Position numbers and translations under genes: made by a program. Positions 35,592 to 43,004 of a DNA stretch of 64,000 nucleotides are shown piece by piece. The notes beneath the pieces were generated by a model. It searched no databases. It had not been told where the DNA came from and saw only the letters and a program-made list of their open reading frames with translations. The DNA comes from Flavivirga amylovorans. Lineage in GTDB: Bacteria > Bacteroidota > Bacteroidia > Flavobacteriales > Flavobacteriaceae. Location of the stretch: the NCBI RefSeq assembly GCF_030540875.1, contig NZ_JAUOEM010000003.1, positions 434,001-498,000 on the forward strand, read 5' to 3'. Within the stretch, counting starts at the first letter, position 1. Every line of letters starts with the position of its first letter.

Positions 35592-36640
35592 TATATTGAT
35601 TTTAAAGTGTTTATTAATATCTCATTTTCCTCAGAAGTGCCAACCGTTAATCTTAAACAATTTTCACATCCTGGCTGCGTGGTTCTGTTTCTTATAACAA
35701 TGCCCTTCTCTATAAGTTGATCATAACGTTTTGATGCATCATCCACTTTTACTAAAACAAAGTTGGCATCAGATGGATAAATTTTTGAAATATAGCTAAC
35801 AGATTCCAATTCTGATATTAGCAGTGTGCGTTCTTCTAAAATGCTGTTGATTTGATTTGTTGCTAAATCTTTTATGCTTAGCTGTTGAACAGCTTTTTGC
35901 TGTGTTAGCTCATTAACATTATACGGTGGCTTTATTCGATTTAAAACTGAAATAATATCGGATGATGCATAACATATTCCTAGCCTAATCCCAGCCATTC
36001 CGTAAGCTTTAGATAAGGTTTGAGTGACTATTAAGTTTGGAAATTCTTCTAAGCGGTCAATCCAGCTATTTTCTTTAGAGAAATCGATATAAGCTTCATC
36101 AATAACAACTAAACCTTCAAATTTGTTTAGCAATGTTTCTATTGATTTACTTGAGAAACTGTTACCTGTAGGATTGTTTGGTGAGCATAGGAAAAGAATT
36201 TTACTATTATTATCCACTACATTTAATATGGTTTCAACTTGCGGTTGAAAACTGTTTGATAATTGTACTTCTTTAATGTCTATAGCATTGATATTAGCTA
36301 ATACACTGTACATACCATACGTTGGCGGTAATATGATGATATTATCTTTGTTTGGTTCGCAAAAAGCTCTAAAAATGAGATCTAAGACTTCATCACTTCC
36401 ATTTCCTAAAAGGATGTTTTTTGAGTTAATACTTTTTATTTTAGAAAGTATAGTCTTCAAGTTTCCTTGTTGTGGGTCTGGATAGCGGTTTACACCATTG
36501 TTAAATGGATTTTCATTGGCATCCAAAAACACCATAGCATTACTATTACCTTGAAATTCGTCTCTTGCAGACGAATAGGGTTTTAATGCCTTAACGTTAG
36601 AACGCGTTAGGTTGTCTATATTGAAATTTGTTGTTTTCAT
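35591..36640 (-). CDS. hisC: HisC: histidinol-phosphate aminotransferase
   Basis: The 349-residue fold-type I PLP enzyme has [57 protein letters not shown] and the PLP lysine in [14 protein letters not shown] (about 210). It transfers an amino group to imidazole-acetol phosphate. It overlaps hisB by one base, and hisD ends 20 bases upstream. Confidence 0.97.
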   Translation of the reverse strand: MKTTNFNIDNLTRSNVKALKPYSSARDEFQGNSNAMVFLDANENPFNNGVNRYPDPQQGNLKTILSKIKSINSKNILLGNGSDEVLDLIFRAFCEPNKDNIIILPPTYGMYSVLANINAIDIKEVQLSNSFQPQVETILNVVDNNSKILFLCSPNNPTGNSFSSKSIETLLNKFEGLVVIDEAYIDFSKENSWIDRLEEFPNLIVTQTLSKAYGMAGIRLGICYASSDIISVLNRIKPPYNVNELTQQKAVQQLSIKDLATNQINSILEERTLLISELESVSYISKIYPSDANFVLVKVDDASKRYDQLIEKGIVIRNRTTQPGCENCLRLTVGTSEENEILINTLKSI

Positions 36641-36659
36641 TTTTATTTTAGAACTAAAT

Positions 36660-37964
36660 TCATGAGATTCCTGCCTTCGTAGGAATAATATCTTTTAATC
36701 TAATTGAAACCGCATTTTTATGTGCTTGTAAACCTTCTGCTTCTGCCATTAATTCAATGGTTTCACCAATGTTTAACAAACCTTCTTTTGATATTTTTTG
36801 AAAGGTCATGCTCTTTAAAAAGCTATCTAAATTCACTCCAGAATAGGCTTTTGAAAATCCATTGGTGGGCAACGTATGATTTGTTCCAGAAGCATAGTCA
36901 CCTGCACTTTCTGGTGTATAATCCCCTATAAAAACAGAGCCTGCATTGGCTATTCCATTTACATAAAAATCTTCATTCTCAGTACAGATAATAAAGTGTT
37001 CTGGTCCGTATTCATTAATTAAATCAAGCGCTAATTCATTATTTTCTATATAGATTAGCTTAGAGTTAGCAATGGCTTTTTCTGCAATAGCTTGTCTTGG
37101 TAATTCCCTAATTTGTTTTTCAATTTCTTCTGAAACGGAGTTAATTAAATTTTTAGATGTAGAGACCAAAAGAACTTGGCTATCTGCTCCGTGTTCTGCT
37201 TGACTCAATAAATCTGAAGCTATATATGATGCATTAGCACTATTATCTGCAACTACCAATAATTCACTTGGCCCAGCAGGCATATCAATAGCCACTCCAA
37301 ATTTTGTAGCAAGTTGTTTTGCAACAGTAACAAATTGATTTCCTGGCCCGAAAATTTTATAAACCTTTGGAATAACTTCAGTTCCAAACGTTAACCCCGC
37401 AATAGCTTGTATTCCACCTACTGTAATAACTTTTGTAACGCCACAAAGTTGTGCAGCAAAGAGAATTTCTGGTGCTAACTTGCCTTCTTTATTTGGAGGC
37501 GAACATAATACAATCTCTTTACAACCTGCAATTTGAGCAGGAACAGCTAACATAAGGACGGTTGAAAATAAAGGAGCTGTACCCCCAGGAATATATAAGC
37601 CCACTTTTTCAATGGGACGTTTTTCTTGCCAGCATTGTACGCCATTGGTCGTTTCAATGTTTATTTTAGAAGTCTTTTGAGCTATATGAAATGTTTCAAT
37701 GTTTTTCTTGGCCTCTTTAATAGCATTTTGAAGTTTTTTAGGAACAATTAAAACCGCTTTTTTAATGTCTTCTTCGGTAACTATATTGGATTGTAAATCG
37801 ATTCCATCAAAACGTGTTGTATATTCTTTTATGGCTGTATCACCATTTTTAATAACATTATTAAAAACTTCACTTACAATACCTTCAATATCATCAACAG
37901 TCTGTGTTGGTCGTTTTAAAATTTGCGACCAGCTTTCTCTATTAGGATTATCTATAATTTGCAT
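36660..37964 (-). CDS. hisD: HisD: histidinol dehydrogenase
   Basis: The 434-residue enzyme oxidises histidinol to histidine. It has KVGLYIPGGTAPLFSTVLMLAVPA (about 105), PAGPSELLVVAD, the zinc-site region LLSQAEHGADSQ, EHFIICTEN and GDYASGTNHTLPT. I chose the ATG at 37964 (MQIIDNPNRESW) because the upstream in-frame ATG at 38030 would overlap hisG and adds non-homologous residues. Oddly, the last codons (TKAGIS-stop) are formed by a REP-like palindrome. Confidence 0.95.
   Translation of the reverse strand: MQIIDNPNRESWSQILKRPTQTVDDIEGIVSEVFNNVIKNGDTAIKEYTTRFDGIDLQSNIVTEEDIKKAVLIVPKKLQNAIKEAKKNIETFHIAQKTSKINIETTNGVQCWQEKRPIEKVGLYIPGGTAPLFSTVLMLAVPAQIAGCKEIVLCSPPNKEGKLAPEILFAAQLCGVTKVITVGGIQAIAGLTFGTEVIPKVYKIFGPGNQFVTVAKQLATKFGVAIDMPAGPSELLVVADNSANASYIASDLLSQAEHGADSQVLLVSTSKNLINSVSEEIEKQIRELPRQAIAEKAIANSKLIYIENNELALDLINEYGPEHFIICTENEDFYVNGIANAGSVFIGDYTPESAGDYASGTNHTLPTNGFSKAYSGVNLDSFLKSMTFQKISKEGLLNIGETIELMAEAEGLQAHKNAVSIRLKDIIPTKAGIS
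36667..36686. repeat. REP-like palindrome forming the hisD C-terminus
   Basis: ATTCCT (36667-36672) and AGGAAT (36681-36686) enclose GCCTTCGT. It belongs to the GAGATTCCTGCCTTCG...AGGAAT type that I recall from other flavobacterial genomes. It lies inside the 3' end of hisD and encodes part of the last five residues. Confidence 0.5.
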
Positions 37965-37982
37965 ATCGTATCTATTTAAAAG

Positions 37983-38003
37983 ATACTGAAACGAGTTCAG
38001 TAT
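37983..38003. repeat. REP-like hairpin at the hisG/hisD junction
   Basis: Arms ATACTGAA (37983-37990) and TTCAGTAT (37996-38003) are perfect around ACGAG. The last base of the element is in the hisG stop codon. Confidence 0.5.
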
Positions 38004-38860
38004 TAAAGAACCATTTTTTCTATAGGACAAACTAAAATGCCTTGAGCACCGTTGTTCTTTAATTCATCAATAACATCCCAAAATTCATTTTTGCTTATTA
38101 CTGAGTGAACAGAACTCCATCCTTCTTGAGCTAATGGTAAAACTGTTGGGCTTTTCATACCTGGCAATACATTTATAATATCTTGAATTTTTTCATTAGG
38201 AGCGTTAAGCAGAATGTACTTTGATTCACGTCCTTTTAATACGGACTGAATTCTAAACTGAATCTTGTCAAGAATAGCTTGTTTATCTTCACTAAGAACA
38301 GGTGAAACAGCTAGCACTGCTTCAGATTTCAAAATCATTTCTACCTCTTTTAAGTTGTTCTTAAATAAAGTGCTACCACTAGAAACAATATCACATATCG
38401 CATCGGCTAATCCAATATTTGGAGCAATCTCTACCGATCCATTAATAATGTGAAGGTTCGCTGAAATATTATTTTTTTCTAAATAGCTTTTAACAGTATT
38501 TGGATATGAAGTAGCTATACGTTTTCCTTCTAAATCCTGTATGCTTTTATAGTCTACAGACTTTGGTACTGCAATACAAACTCTACAGGTAGAAAATCCT
38601 AGTTTTTCAGCAACTCGAATGTCATTACCTTTTTCTATTAGAACATTTTCACCAATAATTGCTGCATCTACGACACCATCTTTAAGATATTGAGGAATGT
38701 CTCCATTTCTTAAGTAAAACACTTCTACAGGAAAGTTTCTGGCTGATGCTTTTAATTGATCTTTTCCGTTATCGATAGAAATACCGATATCTTTTAAAAT
38801 TTTCATCGAATCTTGGTTTAAACGACCCGACTTTTGTACTGCAATTCTTAATTTACTCAT
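38003..38860 (-). CDS. hisG: HisG: ATP phosphoribosyltransferase (long form)
   Basis: The 285-residue enzyme makes the first, committed step from ATP and PRPP. It has LRIAVQKSGRL at the start, DAAIIGENVL, RIATSYPNTVKSYLEK, GSVEIAPNIGLADAICDIVSSGSTL (PRPP-binding loop) and a C-terminal regulatory ACT-like domain (KYILLNAPNEKIQDIINVLPG). The length is that of the long, self-contained form that does not need HisZ and is feedback-inhibited by histidine. The ATG at 38860 fits the family start (MSKLRIAVQ). A leader peptide and attenuator lie upstream. Confidence 0.96.
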   Translation of the reverse strand: MSKLRIAVQKSGRLNQDSMKILKDIGISIDNGKDQLKASARNFPVEVFYLRNGDIPQYLKDGVVDAAIIGENVLIEKGNDIRVAEKLGFSTCRVCIAVPKSVDYKSIQDLEGKRIATSYPNTVKSYLEKNNISANLHIINGSVEIAPNIGLADAICDIVSSGSTLFKNNLKEVEMILKSEAVLAVSPVLSEDKQAILDKIQFRIQSVLKGRESKYILLNAPNEKIQDIINVLPGMKSPTVLPLAQEGWSSVHSVISKNEFWDVIDELKNNGAQGILVCPIEKMVL

Positions 38861-38909
38861 TTTGTTGTTTTTATGAGTTCGAAACAATCAATTTGGAATT
38901 AAAATTAAA

Positions 38910-38938
38910 AAACCCGCTTGATTGTCTCAAACGGGTTT
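38910..38938 (-). terminator. his attenuator terminator
   Basis: On the minus strand AAACCCG (38938-38932) pairs with CGGGTTT (38916-38910), and the loop can extend pairing. A T-rich run follows toward hisG. The 5' arm overlaps CGTTTGAGA (38933-38925), which can pair instead with TCTCAAGCG in leader codons 15-17 (38984-38976) in nine base pairs including one G-U. The two structures exclude each other. Confidence 0.75.
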
Positions 38939-38969
38939 AAAAAATATGTTGATTTTATTCAATACATCT

Positions 38970-39026
38970 TCAGTTCGCTTGAGAGCAAATATGAAAATGA
39001 TGATGATGTAATTGAATAAAGTTCAT
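38970..39026 (-). CDS. hisL: his leader peptide
   Basis: The minus-strand ATG at 39026 opens an 18-codon frame, MNFIQLHHHHFHICSQAN, ending with TGA at 38970. Five of six consecutive residues (7-12) are histidine. It lies upstream of hisG, followed by a terminator/antiterminator pair. By analogy with the his leaders of enteric bacteria, ribosomes starved of His-tRNA would stall at codons 7-12 and leave codons 15-17 free to form the antiterminator. With histidine present the ribosome would cover them and let the terminator form. The mechanism is inferred; the peptide and pairings are read directly. Confidence 0.8.
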   Translation of the reverse strand: MNFIQLHHHHFHICSQAN

Positions 39027-39186
39027 GACTTATTTTATTTATGCAATTTTATAATATATTTTTTTATTACACAAGTATTACATAACATAATTAAGAATCT
39101 CTTAATATTATAATATCTTAAATTGCTATAATATAATTGATCACACTTATTAATGTAAATACAATAAATACAATTTAGTCCTTATC

Positions 39187-39570
39187 CTATTTTTTCTTTT
39201 TATTGGTTGTTAATTCAAAATTAGTCGAATCTGACGTAGTTACCTTCCCTATTAATTTCCCTTTAATATTCTTTAAAGAAACATATATTGAATTTCCTTC
39301 AATATATAATTCAAAATGTAAAGTTCCATTCTTCAATCTAGTGTTGGTGGCTGTTAACTTTGTGTCATCAACAAACTTAACGGAAGTTATTATTTTATTT
39401 TCTTTTTTTATAATTTTAATTTCTCCTGTATAGTATGTATAATATGCATATTCTGCACCATGACATACATACTCCCAAGTTCCTAAAAAATCTTTTTCTG
39501 TGTTTTGTGCAGCTCCAGTAAAAGCTGCAGATAATGTTAAAATTAATGTTACGATAATTTTTTCTTTCAT
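39187..39570 (-). CDS. small exported lipocalin-like protein
   Basis: The 127-residue protein has a signal peptide (1-21, ending GAA-Q). A short beta-rich domain follows with DFLGTWEYVCHG (G-x-W opening of small lipocalin-like folds) and alternating strands (IKIIKKENKIITSVKFVDD, LHFELYIEG, IYVSLKNIKGKLIGKV). It is probably periplasmic. Role unknown. It stands alone on the minus strand between hisL and the GH5 gene. Confidence 0.6.
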   Translation of the reverse strand: MKEKIIVTLILTLSAAFTGAAQNTEKDFLGTWEYVCHGAEYAYYTYYTGEIKIIKKENKIITSVKFVDDTKLTATNTRLKNGTLHFELYIEGNSIYVSLKNIKGKLIGKVTTSDSTNFELTTNKKKK

Positions 39571-39664
39571 AATAGATTATAATTTAAAGTTAATATTTCA
39601 AGAGGGTTTATCATTTTTTGTTGGTATATTTATCTAAAAAATTAGAAGCCAACTTTTTTTGTTT

Positions 39665-41212
39665 TTAGGATGTATCTTTGATTTTGATTGACCATGGTCC
39701 ACCAATAGCGGGAGCATAAAACAGTGAGCCTTTAAACCACGGTGTTGATTGAATCATACCAAGACCAGAAGCCTTTACTTGTATTAATTTAGGGTTGGTA
39801 GTAGGTACAAATACTTCAATAAGGTTACCTGTTTGGGATTTACTTCCGTATGCTGAAATTTCCGTATCATCCATAGACCATTTAACCTGATCAAGAGGCC
39901 CAGGAGCAAAACGTATCGCCATTTTTTGGATCACATCTACATACTCGATCCGCATCCCTTGATACGAATTATCTTCACAATTTTGGTTAAAGAACCCCCA
40001 TACATTTGCTACATTGCCATTACGTGCTGCATAATAATAGGCATGTGGATCTCCACAAGATGTATGCCATGACCATATGGTAGCACCAAACTGGTTGTGA
40101 TCCTGCTCATATAAATGACGTTTGAAGTAATCGTCTTTAGCGTCTTTAGCACGGCTGGGACTACCGCCCCACTCTCCAGTAACTACTGGTGCCCCATTGT
40201 AGAGCTCGATAGTTTCCTTTACCGCTCGAGCGAATCCTTCTTCAAGAGTACCGTCGTTAATCCCCTCTTGATAGATATGTGGAGAGAAAACTACCTGATC
40301 GTCATGATTAAATGGCTCTGGTGCAGGAAAACCGACAGCTTGCCAAGCAATAGTCGGCTCAAAAAAGAAAAGCCGTTTTGGGGCACCTATTTCTTTTTCG
40401 GCCTGACGCATTGCTTTCAAAGCTTTTTCGTAAAACTGTGACAATGATTTGTAGGTTTCTTCTAGAAACTGATTAGGTTCGTTCATAATATCATAGCCTG
40501 CCACCGAATTTTCGTGAGCAAAACGCTTCACAAGATGCGCAAACATATTTATGTATCGGGTTTGAATTCCTATATCACCAGGCCCTATCTTATTTTTAAA
40601 AAAATTAACCCATGCGGCTCTAACAGCTGGTGTGAGCTCACGAGGTCCTTTTTCACACCGTGGCTCTCCATCATCAAAGGTTGCCCATTCAGGAGCTCCA
40701 TCCCAACCTTGAGCCGGCTTTCCTTCTGTGCATATTGTTCCGGGGAGTGCAGCAAGAGATGCTCCCCAAGCATCTTGATGTAAGTCTATTAAAGTATAGA
40801 TGCCACGCTTACTAAGCATATCAACAGATACTGCTACTTCATCTAGATAAGACTCGTCATATTCGCCCGGTTTAGGTTCTACACGAGACCAACTTATTGC
40901 AAGACGGACCATATTCCACCCCATTGAAGCAATTAAGTCAGCATCGTTATCTGTAAATGGGTAGTTTGTAGCTATATTTGGATCATATTGCCAATATTCA
41001 ATATGTGAATTCACATTTACACCACGGAGCAGAACCTGACGGCCTGAGGAATCAACAATAATGCCAGGTTCGGTTCCATTTACCACCGCTTTCAGGGATG
41101 GTAATGGATTGCTTGGTATTGGATGATTATGATTATTCTTTGTATCGCATCCCAAAACAATTATCAAAGAGACTAATAGTGTCGTTACAATAATGATAAT
41201 TTCTTTTTTCAT
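39665..41212 (-). CDS. GH5-family glycoside hydrolase lipoprotein, endoglycoceramidase-like
   Basis: The 515-residue enzyme has a lipobox (IVLGC, Cys22). A GH5 TIM barrel runs to about residue 410: VLLRGVNVNSH, GWNMVRLAISWSRVEP, IDLHQDAWG, YDIMNEPNQ with the acid/base Glu245, PHIYQEG, and VVTGEWGG with the nucleophile Glu347. A beta-sandwich tail follows. The HQDAW and EP context and the long Cys-bearing loop after it match the endoglycoceramidase-like branch. The substrate may be a glycolipid or beta-glucan. The gene looks richer in G and C than its neighbours, a hint of acquisition. Confidence 0.85.
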   Translation of the reverse strand: MKKEIIIIVTTLLVSLIIVLGCDTKNNHNHPIPSNPLPSLKAVVNGTEPGIIVDSSGRQVLLRGVNVNSHIEYWQYDPNIATNYPFTDNDADLIASMGWNMVRLAISWSRVEPKPGEYDESYLDEVAVSVDMLSKRGIYTLIDLHQDAWGASLAALPGTICTEGKPAQGWDGAPEWATFDDGEPRCEKGPRELTPAVRAAWVNFFKNKIGPGDIGIQTRYINMFAHLVKRFAHENSVAGYDIMNEPNQFLEETYKSLSQFYEKALKAMRQAEKEIGAPKRLFFFEPTIAWQAVGFPAPEPFNHDDQVVFSPHIYQEGINDGTLEEGFARAVKETIELYNGAPVVTGEWGGSPSRAKDAKDDYFKRHLYEQDHNQFGATIWSWHTSCGDPHAYYYAARNGNVANVWGFFNQNCEDNSYQGMRIEYVDVIQKMAIRFAPGPLDQVKWSMDDTEISAYGSKSQTGNLIEVFVPTTNPKLIQVKASGLGMIQSTPWFKGSLFYAPAIGGPWSIKIKDTS

Positions 41213-41326
41213 AAAAAATTTAAAGATTAAAAATTAATGTATACAAATGGTATGTATAGATACCTCATAGCTTGAACAAAGCTAATCGTTACTTTAAATT
41301 CATTAAAAAAAATGTGGTGAATAATG

Positions 41327-42151
41327 CTATTTAGGGATGGATGAAATAATTAATTCAAATGCTGTGTTATAGTTGCGTGATACAGGGATAACAGTTGTTG
41401 TGTTTTTTAGATGTAAATATAATTTACTTGATTTTTTTTGTGCCATCTTGATCATATTTATATTAACGATATATGACCGATGGCATCGTTTAAGTCTCGT
41501 GTCTGTGAAAATGGCCTCAATAGTTTTAAGAGTGTTTCTAATTAAAGTATTCTTTATTTGGTCATCATCTAAATAATATACCGCGATATAATTATCTGCA
41601 GATTCTATGTATAATATGTTTGAAAGCAATAAAGATAATTTTACAATACCATTTTCATCAGGAATACCTATTAAACCTGTTTCTTTACTAGAAATAACAG
41701 AAGAAGCTAACTCTTTTTGTTGCCGTAAATATATAATGAGTATACCCAAAGAATACGGAAGTAATATTCCCAAAAAGGTATAGCGAAGTGAATGCCAATA
41801 CTCTGACCAAAAAGATAACGTAAAGCTGCCATACACCAGATAGAAGATGAGTGAAATAACAATAACTTCTCCCAAAAACCAAAATAGAAAACTTTTCCAA
41901 AAAAATGAATTTATATTAAAGAGTTTCCTAACTAAAAATTGAGAGCAAGCTATTATAATAGCTGCAATAAAACCAAAACTTGATAATCTAAAAAACTGTT
42001 GAATTCCTGAATCTTTTTCCCAAAGATTAATATTAAAAGGAAGAAATATATTAATAAAAATCACACCAAAAACAGAGCAAAAGCTAATTAAAATTAACTT
42101 TTGCTTTGTGCTATTTAGAAATGTAAAAGGTTGTGATAAAAAGTGTCTCAT
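41327..42151 (-). CDS. membrane LytTR-family regulator
   Basis: The 274-residue protein has four membrane helices in its first 150 residues (LILISFCSVFGVIFINIFL, LSSFGFIAAIIIACSQFLV, SFLFWFLGEVIVISLIFYLV, FLGILLPYSLGILIIYL). A LytTR DNA-binding domain follows (about 165-274, ILYIESADNYIAVYYL, NTLKTIEAIF, KRCHRSYIVNINMI, VSRNYN). It lacks a receiver domain, so control is probably direct from membrane state or another signal. It follows the SPFH gene by 24 bases on the same strand. Confidence 0.85.
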   Translation of the reverse strand: MRHFLSQPFTFLNSTKQKLILISFCSVFGVIFINIFLPFNINLWEKDSGIQQFFRLSSFGFIAAIIIACSQFLVRKLFNINSFFWKSFLFWFLGEVIVISLIFYLVYGSFTLSFWSEYWHSLRYTFLGILLPYSLGILIIYLRQQKELASSVISSKETGLIGIPDENGIVKLSLLLSNILYIESADNYIAVYYLDDDQIKNTLIRNTLKTIEAIFTDTRLKRCHRSYIVNINMIKMAQKKSSKLYLHLKNTTTVIPVSRNYNTAFELIISSIPK

Positions 42152-42175
42152 ACACTTTTTTTAATAACTTATTTA

Positions 42176-42991
42176 CTATTGATTACCTAAAATAATAGGC
42201 ATTCCGCTATCTCCAGAACCAATAACGATAACCTTACTGTTTGGTGATTCTGATAATTTAATAGTTGCTTCAATACCTTTGTCTTGAAGAATTTTATCTG
42301 TTAAAGAAGCGCTTAAAATACGGTTCGCATCTGCTTTACCTTGTGCTTCGATGATTACTTTTTCCGCTTCTTTAGCTGCTGTAACCAATCTAAATTCGTA
42401 TTCTAAAGACTCTTGTTCTTGTCTTAGTTTACGTTCAATAGCTTCTTTTATTGTATTTGGCAATGTGACATCTCTAACTAATACTTCATTTAATTGAACA
42501 TATTGTTTTTCAAGTATCTTTTTTGTTTCAGCAAAAATTTCATCTTGAATGGCATCGCGTTTACTAGAATATAATTGTTCTGGTGTATAACGTCCAACAA
42601 CACTACGAGCTGCACTACGAATAGCTGGCTGTATAACACGTTGCAAATAGTTCTGCCCAAGAGACTGATGTAAATTCCCTAAATTGTTATAAACTGGCTC
42701 GTACCAAGCAGATGCATCAATTTGAATCTCTAATCCATTTGAAGATAGCACTTTCATCTTTTCAAAAAGCTCTTGTTGACGTACTTCATATACATATACT
42801 TTATTCCAAGGAGCAACCACATGAAACCCTTCTCCCATTGGAGGCTCGTCGGTAACAACCCCTTCTCCGAAGGTCTTAAACAATACGCCTGCTTCACCAG
42901 AATCTATAGTTACAGCAGATTTAGCTAGTATTACAACAAGTATAATAGCAACAATAATTACAGGTAATGCAATTTTTGGTAATTTTTCCAT
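42176..42991 (-). CDS. SPFH/prohibitin-family membrane protein
   Basis: The 271-residue protein has an N-terminal membrane anchor (ALPVIIVAIILVVILAKSAV). An SPFH domain follows (about 28-190, TIDSGEAGVLFKTFGEG, YEVRQQELFEKMKVLSSNGLEIQIDASAWYEP, IQPAIRSAARSVVGRYTPEQLYSSKRDAIQDEI), then a coiled coil (EYEFRLVTAAKEAEKVIIEAQGKADANR). Prohibitin-like proteins make membrane scaffolds that modulate FtsH-type proteases. It follows the VWA-type gene by 13 bases, implying co-transcription. Confidence 0.9.
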   Translation of the reverse strand: MEKLPKIALPVIIVAIILVVILAKSAVTIDSGEAGVLFKTFGEGVVTDEPPMGEGFHVVAPWNKVYVYEVRQQELFEKMKVLSSNGLEIQIDASAWYEPVYNNLGNLHQSLGQNYLQRVIQPAIRSAARSVVGRYTPEQLYSSKRDAIQDEIFAETKKILEKQYVQLNEVLVRDVTLPNTIKEAIERKLRQEQESLEYEFRLVTAAKEAEKVIIEAQGKADANRILSASLTDKILQDKGIEATIKLSESPNSKVIVIGSGDSGMPIILGNQ

Positions 42992-43004
42992 TATTTATTT
43001 TAAT

